A stretch of DNA of 64,000 bases from Keratinibaculum paraultunense (GCF_016767175.1 NZ_CP068564.1:992001-1056000), one strand, 5' to 3'; positions 8,574-17,311 are shown, counted from the stretch's first letter. Notes: generated by a model from the letters alone, not told the origin. Program-made: numbers and translations.

Positions 8574-9146
8574 ATGAAATTTAAACATTTTATTAATCCA
8601 GTAGAAACAGTAAAAAAAATAATGTATTATTACGTGAAAGAAGGATATATAGCATTAGATTGTACCGTAGGGAATGGCAAAGATACTTTAAGATTAGCTA
8701 AATTAGTTGGTAAAAACGGCAAAGTATATGGATTTGATATTCAAGGGGAGGCAATAAATAATACAAAAAATAAATTAAAAGAATTAGGTTTAGAACAAAA
8801 TGTTATTTTAATTAATGATGGACATGAAAATATAAATAAATATATTCATGAAAACTTAGATTTTATAGTTTATAATTTAGGATATTTACCAGGAGGAGAT
8901 AAAAATATTAAAACCCAACCTACAACAACTATAAAAAGTTTAAAAAAGGCTCTACCACTTTTAAATAACAATGGGTTATTACTAATTACTTGCTATGTTG
9001 GGCATGATGGAGGAAAAGAAGAACAAGAAATAGTGGAAATTTTTTTAAAATCTTTGGATCAAAAGATGTATAATGTTTTACAATTTAAATTTATTAATCA
9101 AAGAAACAATCCGCCAATATTATATGGCGTAGAAAAAACATATTAA
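8574..9146 (+). CDS. mnmM: tRNA U34 methyltransferase MnmM (YtqB family)
   Basis: SAM-dependent Rossmann methyltransferase that converts nm5s2U34 to mnm5s2U34 in tRNA anticodons in Gram-positive bacteria lacking the MnmC methyltransferase. The SAM motif ALDCTVGNGKDT is near residue 25. The family hallmark YNLGYLPGGDK is near residue 100, and HDGGKEEQ follows near residue 143. ATG 8574 is chosen, with GGTG at 8564-8567 as ribosome site; the upstream GTG codons at 8562 and 8565 lie inside that site. About 190 aa, normal for the family. Confidence 0.9.
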   Translation: MKFKHFINPVETVKKIMYYYVKEGYIALDCTVGNGKDTLRLAKLVGKNGKVYGFDIQGEAINNTKNKLKELGLEQNVILINDGHENINKYIHENLDFIVYNLGYLPGGDKNIKTQPTTTIKSLKKALPLLNNNGLLLITCYVGHDGGKEEQEIVEIFLKSLDQKMYNVLQFKFINQRNNPPILYGVEKTY

Positions 9147-9160
9147 CAGGAGGGATAATA

Positions 9161-10561
9161 ATGGCAGGTATAAAAATAACAGATACAACTTTAAGAGATG
9201 CACACCAATCTTTAATAGCTACAAGAATGAAAACAGAAGATATGCTACCTATAGCAGATAAGATTGATAAGGTAGGTTTTTATTCTTTGGAAGTTTGGGG
9301 TGGTGCAACTTTTGATGCTTGTCTAAGATTTTTAAATGAAGATCCATGGGAAAGATTAAGGAAATTAAGAAAAACAGTCAAGAATACTAAACTTCAAATG
9401 CTATTGAGGGGACAAAATCTTTTAGGCTATAGGCACTATCCTGATGATGTAGTGGAGGAATTTATTAAAAAATCTATTGAAAATGGAATAGATATAATTA
9501 GAATATTTGATGCTTTAAATGATCCAAGAAATATTAAGAAATCTTTAGAAGCAACTAAAAAATATGGTGGACATGCTCAAGCTGCTATATCTTATACTAC
9601 AAGTCCTGTTCATAATAATGAATATTACATAAATTTAGCGATTGAAATGGAAAAAATGGGTGCTGATTCTATATGTATTAAAGATATGTCAGGAATTTTA
9701 TTACCTTATGAAGCTGAAAAGTTAGTTAAAGGGTTAAAAGAGCAAATATCTGTCCCAATTCAAATTCATTCTCACTTTACTAGCGGAATAGCAAATCAAA
9801 CTTATATGAAAGCCATAGAAGCAGGAGCTGATATAATAGATACAGCTATTTCTCCTTTAGGGATGGGAACTAGTCAACCTGCTACTGAATCTATGATAGC
9901 TTCTTTACAAAATTCACCATATTATCCTAATGAAATAGATATGGATCTACTTTTAGAAATAACTGATTATTTTAAGGACTTAAGAGATAAATATTTAGAA
10001 GAAGGATTGCTTGATGTAAAAGTATTAAATGTAGATGTAAGAACTTTAAAATATCAAGTACCTGGGGGAATGCTTTCTAATTTAGTTTCACAATTAAAGG
10101 AACAAGGAGCTTTAGATAAGCTTGATGAAGTGTTAGAAGAGGTTCCAAAGGTTAGAGAAGATTTAGGGTATCCACCTCTAGTTACTCCTATGAGTCAAAT
10201 GGTTGGGACTCAAGCAGTGTTAAATGTATTATTAGGTGAAAGGTATAAGATGGTTCCTAAAGAAGCCAAAGATTATGTTAGAGGTTTATATGGCAAACCA
10301 ACAGTTCCAATAAAAGAAGAGATAAAGAAGAAGATAATAGGTGACGAGGAAGTATATACAGGAAGACCAGCAGATTTATTAGAACCTGAATTAGATAAAT
10401 TGAAAAATGAAATAAAAGAATATATAGAGCAAGAAGAAGATGTATTAACCTATGCATTATTTCCTCAAGTTGCTATGGATTTTTTTAAATATAGACAAGC
10501 AAAAAAGTATAAGATAGATAATAATTTATTAGATGATGAATTTAAGACTTATCCCATATAA
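9161..10561 (+). CDS. oadA: Oxaloacetate decarboxylase alpha / pyruvate carboxylase subunit B type carboxyltransferase
   Basis: Biotin-dependent carboxyltransferase (HMG-CoA lyase-like TIM barrel). It carries the zinc- and substrate-site motifs TDTTLRDAHQSL (residues 6-17), LLRGQNLLGY, and HSHFTSG with the metal-binding histidines. Residues about 300-466 fit the conserved carboxylase domain. The 466-aa protein ends after that domain, with no biotin-attachment domain (no MKM motif). It must therefore use a biotin carrier coded elsewhere. No oadB, gamma subunit or biotin carboxylase is nearby, so the direction (decarboxylation, Na+ pump, or carboxylation of pyruvate) cannot be told from this window. 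It has its own terminator. Confidence 0.88.
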   Translation: MAGIKITDTTLRDAHQSLIATRMKTEDMLPIADKIDKVGFYSLEVWGGATFDACLRFLNEDPWERLRKLRKTVKNTKLQMLLRGQNLLGYRHYPDDVVEEFIKKSIENGIDIIRIFDALNDPRNIKKSLEATKKYGGHAQAAISYTTSPVHNNEYYINLAIEMEKMGADSICIKDMSGILLPYEAEKLVKGLKEQISVPIQIHSHFTSGIANQTYMKAIEAGADIIDTAISPLGMGTSQPATESMIASLQNSPYYPNEIDMDLLLEITDYFKDLRDKYLEEGLLDVKVLNVDVRTLKYQVPGGMLSNLVSQLKEQGALDKLDEVLEEVPKVREDLGYPPLVTPMSQMVGTQAVLNVLLGERYKMVPKEAKDYVRGLYGKPTVPIKEEIKKKIIGDEEVYTGRPADLLEPELDKLKNEIKEYIEQEEDVLTYALFPQVAMDFFKYRQAKKYKIDNNLLDDEFKTYPI

Positions 10562-10590
10562 AAACAAGCCCACGCATGGGCTTGTTTTTA
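10561..10590 (+). terminator. Strong intrinsic terminator
   Basis: Perfect stem AACAAGCCCA-CGCA-TGGGCTTGTT flanked by A and T runs. It begins at the stop codon of the carboxyltransferase gene, and the T run TTTTTA follows. Confidence 0.9.
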
Positions 10591-10620
10591 TATGGGTTCA
10601 TTATTGATAAATGAATGACT

Positions 10621-10636
10621 TGAAATTTAAATTTCA
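10621..10636. promoter_or_regulatory. 16-bp perfect palindrome upstream of kor operon
   Basis: TGAAATTTAAATTTCA is its own reverse complement and lies about 80 bp upstream of the kor promoter candidate. It could be an operator, but AT-rich palindromes of this kind also arise by chance. Confidence 0.35.
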
Positions 10637-10644
10637 TTTTGTAC

Positions 10645-10724
10645 TTAATTAATTTACAAATAAAATGAAATAAATCTTGCATATTTAATTAATTTACAAA
10701 TAAAATGAAATAAATCTTGCACAT
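10645..10724 (+). repeat. Two tandem copies of a 40-bp unit
   Basis: Copies at 10645-10684 and 10685-10724 match at 39 of 40 positions; the only difference is T10682 versus C10722. Each copy ends in a TTGCA that looks like a -35 element, and the second is placed to serve the kor promoter. This may double a regulator-binding site or be a recent slippage duplication. Confidence 0.9.
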
Positions 10725-10745
10725 TTGAAATAATTTTGATATTAT
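10718..10745 (+). promoter_or_regulatory. Candidate sigma-A promoter of the kor operon
   Basis: TTGCAC (10718-10723), 16-nt spacer, TATTAT (10740-10745), about 30 nt before the ribosome site of the ferredoxin gene. The -35 box is the end of the second tandem repeat copy. Confidence 0.55.
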
Positions 10746-10780
10746 AAAAATAGAAAATATCATAACAAGGGGGAAGGACA

Positions 10781-10981
10781 TTGACTAAAAAAATGTTAAA
10801 AAAGCTTAATTTAGAAAAAGAATTGTGTAAAGGTTGTGGAATATGTGTTGCCTTCTGTCCGAAGAATGTTTTAGTTTTGAAACAAGGTAAAGCAGAAATA
10901 AAAAATCTAGACGATTGTATACAATGTGGTCAATGTGAATTAAGGTGTCCAGATTACGCTATTTATTTAGGAGGGATATAA
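10781..10981 (+). CDS. korD: 2-oxoacid:ferredoxin oxidoreductase delta (ferredoxin) subunit
   Basis: 66-aa double [4Fe-4S] ferredoxin subunit that takes electrons from the KorAB catalytic core. Two cluster motifs are seen: CKGCGICVAFCP and CIQCGQCELRCP. The start is TTG 10781, 6 nt after AAGGGGG; ATG 10793 is too far from the ribosome site. First gene of korDABC; korA begins 2 nt after its stop. Confidence 0.9.
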   Translation: MTKKMLKKLNLEKELCKGCGICVAFCPKNVLVLKQGKAEIKNLDDCIQCGQCELRCPDYAIYLGGI

Positions 10982-10983
10982 AA

Positions 10984-12120
10984 ATGTCAGAAAATACAGT
11001 AAAGCTAATGCAAGGTAATGAGGCTTGTGTAGAAGGAGCAATTGCTGCAGGTATGAGGTTTTATGCTGGTTATCCTATAACTCCTTCAACAGAGATTGCA
11101 GAGCTTTCAGCAGAAAAGTTACCAAGGATAGGTGGTAAATTTATTCAAATGGAAGATGAAATTGCAAGCATTAGTGCTATTATTGGAGCTTCTTTGGCTG
11201 GTAAAAAATCTATGACAGCCACTAGTGGTCCAGGTTTTTCATTAAAACAGGAAGGTATAGGTTATGCAGTTATGGCAGAAATTCCTTGTGTTATAGTTAA
11301 TGTTCAAAGAGGTGGTCCTAGTACTGGATTGCCTACTTCGCCAGCTCAGGGAGATATAATGCAAGCTAGATGGGGAACTCATGGGGATCATTCAATTATT
11401 GCTTTATATCCTTCTACAGTAAGAGAAATATATGATACTACTATAAAAGCTTTTAATTTTGCAGAAAAATATAGAACACCAGTTATATTATTGATGGATG
11501 AAGTTATAGCACATATGAGAGAAAAAGTAAAGATACCTGATAAAGATGAGATAACGGTTATTAATAGGAAAAAACCTAATATTAAACCTGACGAATATTT
11601 ACCATATAAAGTAGAAGAGAATGATTTTGTTCCTGCAATGGCAAACTTTGGAGAAGGATATAGATATCATGTTACTGGTTTAGTTCATGATGAAACAGGG
11701 TTTCCAACTAGCAATCATCATATAGCTGAAAATCTCGTAAATAGATTGGTTAATAAGATAGAAGATAATATAGAAGATATAGTAGAATATGAGGAATATC
11801 AATCAAAAGATGCAGAAGAAATAATTGTTGCTTATGGAGCTACAGCTAGGTCAGTAAAATCTGCAATTGATGTATTAAGGAAAGAAGGAATAAAGATTGG
11901 ATTGTTTAGACCTATAACTATATGGCCTATAGCAGAGAAACAACTAAAAGAAATATCCAAGAAAGTAAATAAAATTACAGTAATAGAGATGAATATGGGA
12001 CAATATTTTAATGAAGTAGATAGAATTGCTGGCAAAGATACAAAAGTAAATAAGTATAATAGAGTAAATGGAGAGTTAATTACTCCAGAGGAAATTGTTT
12101 CTTTTATTAAGGAGGGTTAA
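10984..12120 (+). CDS. korA: 2-oxoacid:ferredoxin oxidoreductase alpha subunit
   Basis: Alpha subunit of the CoA-dependent 2-oxoacid (probably 2-oxoglutarate) ferredoxin oxidoreductase. With KorB it forms the thiamine-diphosphate active site. The opening LMQGNEACVEGAIAAGMRF and the GYPITPSTEIAE motif (about residue 30) are characteristic. The pyrimidine-binding domain is followed by the C-terminal domain II. ATG 10984 follows AGGAGGG with good spacing; the extended frame to 10945 overlaps korD and is not needed. The substrate could be another 2-oxoacid; subunit sequences alone do not settle it. Confidence 0.9.
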   Translation: MSENTVKLMQGNEACVEGAIAAGMRFYAGYPITPSTEIAELSAEKLPRIGGKFIQMEDEIASISAIIGASLAGKKSMTATSGPGFSLKQEGIGYAVMAEIPCVIVNVQRGGPSTGLPTSPAQGDIMQARWGTHGDHSIIALYPSTVREIYDTTIKAFNFAEKYRTPVILLMDEVIAHMREKVKIPDKDEITVINRKKPNIKPDEYLPYKVEENDFVPAMANFGEGYRYHVTGLVHDETGFPTSNHHIAENLVNRLVNKIEDNIEDIVEYEEYQSKDAEEIIVAYGATARSVKSAIDVLRKEGIKIGLFRPITIWPIAEKQLKEISKKVNKITVIEMNMGQYFNEVDRIAGKDTKVNKYNRVNGELITPEEIVSFIKEG

Positions 12121-12122
12121 AA

Positions 12123-12932
12123 GTGCCAAGTGAATTGATAAATAAATATTTTAGAACTGAAAGTTTACCTCATATTTGGTGTCCTGGATGTGGTAATGGT
12201 ATAATTACTAGAGCTATTGTAAAAGCTATAGATAATTTAAATTTAAAACAAGATGATGTGTGTATAGTTTCAGGTATTGGGTGTTCATCTAGAGCATCTG
12301 GATATTTAGATTTTAATACTGTACATACTACACATGGAAGAGCTTTAGCTTTCGCTACAGGTATAAAATTTGCAAATCCTAATTTACATGTAATAGTGAT
12401 AACAGGAGATGGAGATTGTGCTGCTATTGGAGGTAATCATTTAATACATGCTGCAAGAAGGAATATAGATTTAACAACTGTAGTTTTTAATAATAATATT
12501 TATGGAATGACTGGTGGACAATATTCTCCAACTACACCTACTGGAGATAAAGGTACAACTGCACCTTATGGAAATATAGATGCTAATTTTGATTTATGTG
12601 AGTTAGCTAAAGCTGCAGGAGCTACATATGTAAGTAGATCTACTGTATATAGTGCTAATATGATAATAAAACAAGTAGAAGAAGGTATAAAAAATAAAGG
12701 ATTTTCTTTTATAGAAGCTATAAGTATATGTCCTACCTATTATGGTAGAAAAAATAAAAAAGGTGATGCAGTAGATATGATGAAATATTTAAAAGATAAC
12801 TCTATAAATAAAGCTACTTATGAAAAGTTATCAAAAGAAGAACAGGAAAATAAAATTGTTGTAGGTGAAATATATAAAACTCAAATGCCCGAGTATACCG
12901 AAAAGTATCAAAAAATTATAGAATTATTTTAA
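12123..12932 (+). CDS. korB: 2-oxoacid:ferredoxin oxidoreductase beta subunit
   Basis: Thiamine diphosphate-binding subunit. The HIWCPGCGNGI segment near residue 17 and GIGCSSRASGYLDFNTVHTTHG near residue 50 are typical. The TPP-Mg motif GDGDCAAIGGNH (about residues 100-111) ends further on in NNNIYGMTGGQ. GTG start after AAGGAGGG. 269 aa, as in family members. Third gene of the operon. Confidence 0.92.
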   Translation: MPSELINKYFRTESLPHIWCPGCGNGIITRAIVKAIDNLNLKQDDVCIVSGIGCSSRASGYLDFNTVHTTHGRALAFATGIKFANPNLHVIVITGDGDCAAIGGNHLIHAARRNIDLTTVVFNNNIYGMTGGQYSPTTPTGDKGTTAPYGNIDANFDLCELAKAAGATYVSRSTVYSANMIIKQVEEGIKNKGFSFIEAISICPTYYGRKNKKGDAVDMMKYLKDNSINKATYEKLSKEEQENKIVVGEIYKTQMPEYTEKYQKIIELF

Positions 12933-12944
12933 AGGAGAGATAAA

Positions 12945-13508
12945 ATGATGCGTCAAGAGTTAAGATTAAGTGGTTCAGGAGGACAAGGACTTATTTTAGC
13001 GGGAATTATATTAGCAGAAGCAGCATTATATGATGGAAAGAATGTTGTTCAATCTCAATCTTATGGCCCAGAAGCAAGAGGTGGAGCTAGTAAAGCTGAA
13101 GTTATAATAAGTGATGAAACTATAAATTATCCAAAAATTAATAAGTGTGATATACTATTGTGTTTGACACAAAAAGCTTGTGATAAATACATTGAATCAT
13201 TGAAACCGGGAGGTATATTAATATTAGATGATACAATATCAAATATACCTAATAGAGAGGATATAAAAATATATAAGGTTCCTATATTAGAAACAGCTTC
13301 TAAAAATTTAAAAAGTTTTATGGTAGCAAACATTGTTGCACTAGGAAGTATTTATGAATTAACTAAAATAGTTACTAAAGAATCTTTAGAAAAGGCTGTG
13401 TTAAATAGAGTTCCTAAAGGAACAGAGCAATTAAACAGAAAAGCATTAGAAGAAGGATTTAATTTAATATCAAATAAAAAGGAAAGCTCTTATGGAGAAG
13501 TATGCTGA
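12945..13508 (+). CDS. korC: 2-oxoacid:ferredoxin oxidoreductase gamma subunit
   Basis: Gamma domain of the oxidoreductase, proposed to bind CoA or stabilise the complex. The GSGGQGLILAG motif (residues 10-20) and QSYGPEARGGASKAEV near residue 45 are the family signature. The ribosome site AAAGGAGAG is clear. The last 17 nt overlap the start of the following regulator gene, which links the regulator to this operon. Confidence 0.92.
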   Translation: MMRQELRLSGSGGQGLILAGIILAEAALYDGKNVVQSQSYGPEARGGASKAEVIISDETINYPKINKCDILLCLTQKACDKYIESLKPGGILILDDTISNIPNREDIKIYKVPILETASKNLKSFMVANIVALGSIYELTKIVTKESLEKAVLNRVPKGTEQLNRKALEEGFNLISNKKESSYGEVC

Positions 13509-14376
13509 TATTATTAAAATAATACAAAACAATTTTAATACTCTCAGTAAAGGACAAAAATTAATAGCTGAATATATAATGAATAATTATGATAAAGCTG
13601 CTTTTATGACAGCTGCAAAACTAGGGGAAACAGTGGGAGTAAGTGAATCTACTGTAGTACGATTTGCTAATACTTTAGGATATGATGGATATAAAGAACT
13701 TCAAAAAGAATTACAAGAATTAATAAGAAATAAATTAACTACTGTACAGAGAATTTCTTTAAGTAAAGATTTTTCAGATTATGAAAATACTATTAAGCAA
13801 GTAATAAAAAAAGATATAGATAATATTGAAAAGACATTAAAAGAAATAGATTACCATGCCTTTAAGGAAGCTGTTGAAATTACTTTAGAAGCAGACAATA
13901 TATATATATTAGGTCTTAGAAGTTCTTCATTTTTAGCAGGGTATTTAGGATTTTACTTAAATTTCTTATTAGATAATGTAAAAGTTATATCATTTGGACC
14001 AAATGATATATTTGAACAATTATTAAGATCAACTAAAGATGATGTAATCATTGGTATAAGCTATCCTAGATATTCAAAAAGAACTTTAGAAGCTTTAAAT
14101 TATGGAAAAGAAAAAGGTTGTAAAATAATTGGTATAACTGATAGTTTGGTTTCACCAGCAGCTCAATATGCTGATGTAACATTGATTGCAAGTAGTAACA
14201 TGTTATCTTTTGTAGATTCTTTAGTAGCTCCTATGAGCCTAATAAATGCTTTCATAGTTGCTCTTGGTATGGAAAAGAAAGAAGATATAACCGTCTATTT
14301 TGAAGATTTAGAAAGAATATGGAAAGAACAAAGTGTATATGATACTAATAATAAAAATAACAATAGCAAAGATTAA
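13492..14376 (+). CDS. MurR/RpiR family transcriptional regulator
   Basis: 294-aa regulator with an N-terminal HTH_6 domain (residues about 1-77; AKLGETVGVSESTVVRFANTLGYDGYKEL as two overlapping segments) and a C-terminal SIS sugar-phosphate-binding domain (DNIYILGLRSSSFLAGYL; DVIIGISYPRYSKRTLEAL). Family members usually respond to phosphosugars. The ATG lies 17 nt inside korC, so it is co-translated with the oxidoreductase, suggesting it adjusts kor expression to a metabolite. That link is inference; the ligand is unknown. Confidence 0.88.
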   Translation: MEKYADIIKIIQNNFNTLSKGQKLIAEYIMNNYDKAAFMTAAKLGETVGVSESTVVRFANTLGYDGYKELQKELQELIRNKLTTVQRISLSKDFSDYENTIKQVIKKDIDNIEKTLKEIDYHAFKEAVEITLEADNIYILGLRSSSFLAGYLGFYLNFLLDNVKVISFGPNDIFEQLLRSTKDDVIIGISYPRYSKRTLEALNYGKEKGCKIIGITDSLVSPAAQYADVTLIASSNMLSFVDSLVAPMSLINAFIVALGMEKKEDITVYFEDLERIWKEQSVYDTNNKNNNSKD

Positions 14377-14412
14377 AATTAAATTGCCTAGACATCTAGG
14401 CAATTTAATTTT
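14375..14412. terminator. Long perfect hairpin terminator of the kor-rpiR operon
   Basis: An 18-bp perfect inverted repeat (14375-14392 and 14395-14412) with GCCTAGA/TCTAGGC at the tip and AAAATT/AATTTT at the base. The tail is A-rich, so the U tract is within the stem itself. Confidence 0.8.
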
Positions 14413-14432
14413 AAAACAAATAGGCAAAAGTA

Positions 14433-14495
14433 ATCATAATTAATATTATCATAAACGATAATAAATAAACAAATAAATAATAATTATGATATAAT
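14433..14495 (+). promoter_or_regulatory. Extended -10 promoter with flanking inverted repeat
   Basis: TGATATAAT at 14487-14495 is an extended -10 element about 35 nt before the phosphatase gene; no good -35 is seen. The 10-bp arm ATCATAATTA (14433-14442) is inverted as TAATTATGAT (14481-14490), overlapping the -10, and could be an operator. Confidence 0.5.
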
Positions 14496-14530
14496 ATCAA
14501 TATAAAAAACAAAAAAATGGAGGTACTAGA

Positions 14531-15148
14531 ATGAAGAAAATATACCTAGTTAGACATGGAGAATCCCAATGGAATCCAATAAAAAAAATACAAGGTCAAA
14601 CAGATATCCCTCTTACAAAAAAAGGTTTAAATCAAGCTCATTTAATAGGAAACAGATTAATTAGTGAAAACATAGATAAAATATATTCAAGTGACTTAAA
14701 AAGAGCTTATACTACAGCTAAAATAATTGGCAATAAAATAAAATTAGAAGTAACTATTATGAAAGAATTTAGAGAGATAAATTTTGGTATTTGGGAAGGT
14801 ATGACAAATGAAGAGTTATTACAAAATTTTTATGATGAAATACAAATTTGGAGAAGAAACCCAGAAAAACTTAGTCTTGAAAAGAGCGAATCATTACAAA
14901 TGCTTCAAGAAAGAGCAATGAAAGGAATAAATAATATAATTGCCGAAAACAAAGAAAAGAGTAACATTTTAGTAGTATCACATGGTGCTACTATCAAAAC
15001 TATAATATTAGGATTATTGAATATTGATTTAACTCATTTTAAAAATTTAACAATAAGTAATACAGGATTAACAATCATTGAATTTAGAGAATATAATCCA
15101 GTAATAAAAATTTTAAATGATATATGTCATTTAAAGGAGTGCTTATAA
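14531..15148 (+). CDS. Histidine phosphatase family protein (phosphoglycerate mutase-like)
   Basis: 205-aa member of the histidine phosphatase superfamily. The catalytic RHGES motif with its phospho-accepting histidine lies at residues 8-12. The second conserved block INFGIWEGMTNEE with the acid residue is near residue 80, and the second catalytic histidine is in VVSHGA near residue 150. The substrate cannot be told from sequence; CobC, GpmB and broad phosphatases look alike. It ends one nt before the next gene, suggesting coupled translation. Confidence 0.88.
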   Translation: MKKIYLVRHGESQWNPIKKIQGQTDIPLTKKGLNQAHLIGNRLISENIDKIYSSDLKRAYTTAKIIGNKIKLEVTIMKEFREINFGIWEGMTNEELLQNFYDEIQIWRRNPEKLSLEKSESLQMLQERAMKGINNIIAENKEKSNILVVSHGATIKTIILGLLNIDLTHFKNLTISNTGLTIIEFREYNPVIKILNDICHLKECL

Positions 15149-15149
15149 G

Positions 15150-16373
15150 ATGTCAGAAAAAATAGCTGTAATTGGTGGAGGTCCTGCTGGAATGATTGCT
15201 GCTGGATTTGCAGGTTCCAGAGGCAAAAATGTAACATTAATTGAAAAAAACAATAAATTAGGTAAAAAATTATTCATAACAGGGAAAGGGAGATGTAATA
15301 TTACCAATGCTACTCCAATAGATAATTTTTTTGATAATGTAACAACTAATAAAGATTTTATGTATAGTGGATTTTATTCCTTTACTAATGAAGATATAAT
15401 AAACTTGTTAAAATCTTATGGACTTAATGTAAAAATTGAAAGAGGAAATAGAGTTTTTCCTTTTACAGATAAATCTGATGACGTCATAAAAGTATTTGAA
15501 AAATTTTTAATAAATAATAATGTAAAAATTTTACTAAATATGGAAGTAAAAGATATATATAAAGACAAAGAAGAATTTATTATAAAGTTTAAAAATAAGG
15601 ATACTCTAAGATTTCAAAAAATAATTTTAGCAACAGGTGGTAAATCATATCCCTCAACAGGTTCAACTGGAGAAGGTTACAAGTTTGCTAAAAAGCTTGG
15701 ACATAGTTTAATACCTTTAAGACCATCTTTAGTACCTATAGAAGTTAAAGATAGTTGGGTAAAAGAGGTGCAAGGCTTATCATTAAAAAATGTTAATTTA
15801 ACTTCTTATATTGAGGATAGAAAAATTCATGAAGAATTTGGAGAAATGGTTTTTACTCATTATGGAATTTCTGGTCCTATAGTTTTATCTATGAGTAACT
15901 ATATAAATAAGTACAAAAACAAAAATATTAAATTAGCTATAGACTTAAAACCAGCTTTATCCGAAGAAAAATTAGATTCACGAATTTTAAGAGATTTTGA
16001 AAAATATAAAAACAAACAGATAAAAAATGTTTTAAAAAATTTATTACCTCAAAGGTTAATTCCAATAATAATTAAAAAGGTCGAAATAAATGAAGAAAAA
16101 CCTGTTAATCAAATAACTAGAACCGAAAGAATTAAATTAGTTTATACACTAAAAAATTTATTTTTAACTTTTAAAAAATTTAGACCTATAGAAGAAGCTA
16201 TAATTACATCAGGAGGAGTATCTACACAAGAAATAAATTCTTCTACTATGGAATCAAAAATTGTCTCTGGATTATATTTTGCAGGAGAAATTATAGATGT
16301 AGATGCATTAACAGGAGGTTATAATTTACAAATAGCTTATTCGACAGGTTATTTAGCTGGGACTAATATATAA
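15150..16373 (+). CDS. HI0933/YhiN family FAD-dependent oxidoreductase
   Basis: 407-aa flavoprotein of the HI0933 (BaiN/RdsA-like) family. FAD-binding motif IAVIGGGPAGMIAAGFAG at residues 5-22; the family blocks GKKLFITGKGRCNITN (about residues 39-54), ATGGKSYPSTGSTGEGY (about 165) and TSGGVSTQEI are present, and it ends with GLYFAGEIIDVDALTGGYN. The physiological substrate is unsettled. Coupled to the phosphatase gene upstream. Confidence 0.9.
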   Translation: MSEKIAVIGGGPAGMIAAGFAGSRGKNVTLIEKNNKLGKKLFITGKGRCNITNATPIDNFFDNVTTNKDFMYSGFYSFTNEDIINLLKSYGLNVKIERGNRVFPFTDKSDDVIKVFEKFLINNNVKILLNMEVKDIYKDKEEFIIKFKNKDTLRFQKIILATGGKSYPSTGSTGEGYKFAKKLGHSLIPLRPSLVPIEVKDSWVKEVQGLSLKNVNLTSYIEDRKIHEEFGEMVFTHYGISGPIVLSMSNYINKYKNKNIKLAIDLKPALSEEKLDSRILRDFEKYKNKQIKNVLKNLLPQRLIPIIIKKVEINEEKPVNQITRTERIKLVYTLKNLFLTFKKFRPIEEAIITSGGVSTQEINSSTMESKIVSGLYFAGEIIDVDALTGGYNLQIAYSTGYLAGTNI

Positions 16374-16448
16374 AATGATTTCATAATAACCACATTATTT
16401 GTAAACAATAAGCATAAAGTATTATAAATAAAGGATTAGGAGGTTATT

Positions 16449-16895
16449 ATGAAATTATCATTCAATAAGATAGAAAAATTATTATTATTTTTGTTTTCTT
16501 TTTGTTTTATACTATTATCGATAATTCAATTTATAACTTATAAAAATAACAATGGAATATATATATACAATGTAGGGATCAAAAATAAATCATTACCTTT
16601 TTTTGATGATAATGAATTAAAAGACAAAGGAATAATTATATTAAAAAATATGACCCCAAATTACAAAAATATAAAAATATTATTAAATGGCGAACCTGTT
16701 GGTGAATTTAGCAATGATGAAGTACAGATACATGTATCCCATAATGACATCATAGAAATAGATGGTACAAAATATAATAATCACTTAAAAGTGAAAGTAA
16801 TTGGAATAAGTAGTAATATTGAAACTCCTAAATTAAATACAATTATTACTACTTTTCAAAGCATAGAAATTCTAGGTAAAGTTCGATTAAAATAA
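16449..16895 (+). CDS. Hypothetical membrane-anchored protein
   Basis: 148 aa, not recognised. One N-terminal hydrophobic segment (residues 12-28, LLLFLFSFCFILLSIIQ) anchors a predicted extracytoplasmic domain. That domain contains ILLNGEPVGEFSNDEVQIHV, reminiscent of small beta-rich domains. It has a very good AGGAGG ribosome site and sits between the HI0933 flavoprotein and aroH. No function can be assigned. Confidence 0.7.
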   Translation: MKLSFNKIEKLLLFLFSFCFILLSIIQFITYKNNNGIYIYNVGIKNKSLPFFDDNELKDKGIIILKNMTPNYKNIKILLNGEPVGEFSNDEVQIHVSHNDIIEIDGTKYNNHLKVKVIGISSNIETPKLNTIITTFQSIEILGKVRLK

Positions 16896-16945
16896 CTTGT
16901 TAGATTGTGTTTTTTAATATATAATTATTACAGGAAGTGATAAAA

Positions 16946-17311
16946 TTGAATATTGTTTCAATTCGAGGGGCTATTACAGTTGTGGAAAATAAAAAGGAAG
17001 AAATACTAAAATCAACAAAAGAATTATTAATAGAGATAGAGAAAAAAAATAATTTACACAAAGATAATGTTATATGTATACTATTTTCATCAACAAAAGA
17101 TTTAAATGCTGAATACCCTGCTAAGGCTGCTAGACTGTTAGGATATAATCAATGTGGGTTAATGTGCTTTAATGAAATGTATGTACTAGATAATTTAAAG
17201 AAATGCATTAGACTTATGTTATTATATCAAAGTGATTTTTTAGAACAAAAAGATGTTAGTCACGTATATCTAAAAGGGGCAAAAATATTAAGACCTGATT
17301 TAAGTACATAA
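16946..17311 (+). CDS. aroH: Chorismate mutase, AroH class
   Basis: Monofunctional trimeric chorismate mutase (chorismate to prephenate). TTG 16946 is preferred over GTG 16937, because AGGAAGTGA (16932-16940) then has normal spacing and the key arginine falls at residue 7 (NIVSIRGAITV) as in Bacillus AroH. Other expected residues are visible: AKAARLLG with the active-site arginine, CFNEM with Cys and Glu, KCIR, and HVYLKGAKILRPDL at the C-terminus. About 121 aa, family-typical. No other aromatic biosynthesis gene is nearby. Confidence 0.9.
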   Translation: MNIVSIRGAITVVENKKEEILKSTKELLIEIEKKNNLHKDNVICILFSSTKDLNAEYPAKAARLLGYNQCGLMCFNEMYVLDNLKKCIRLMLLYQSDFLEQKDVSHVYLKGAKILRPDLST

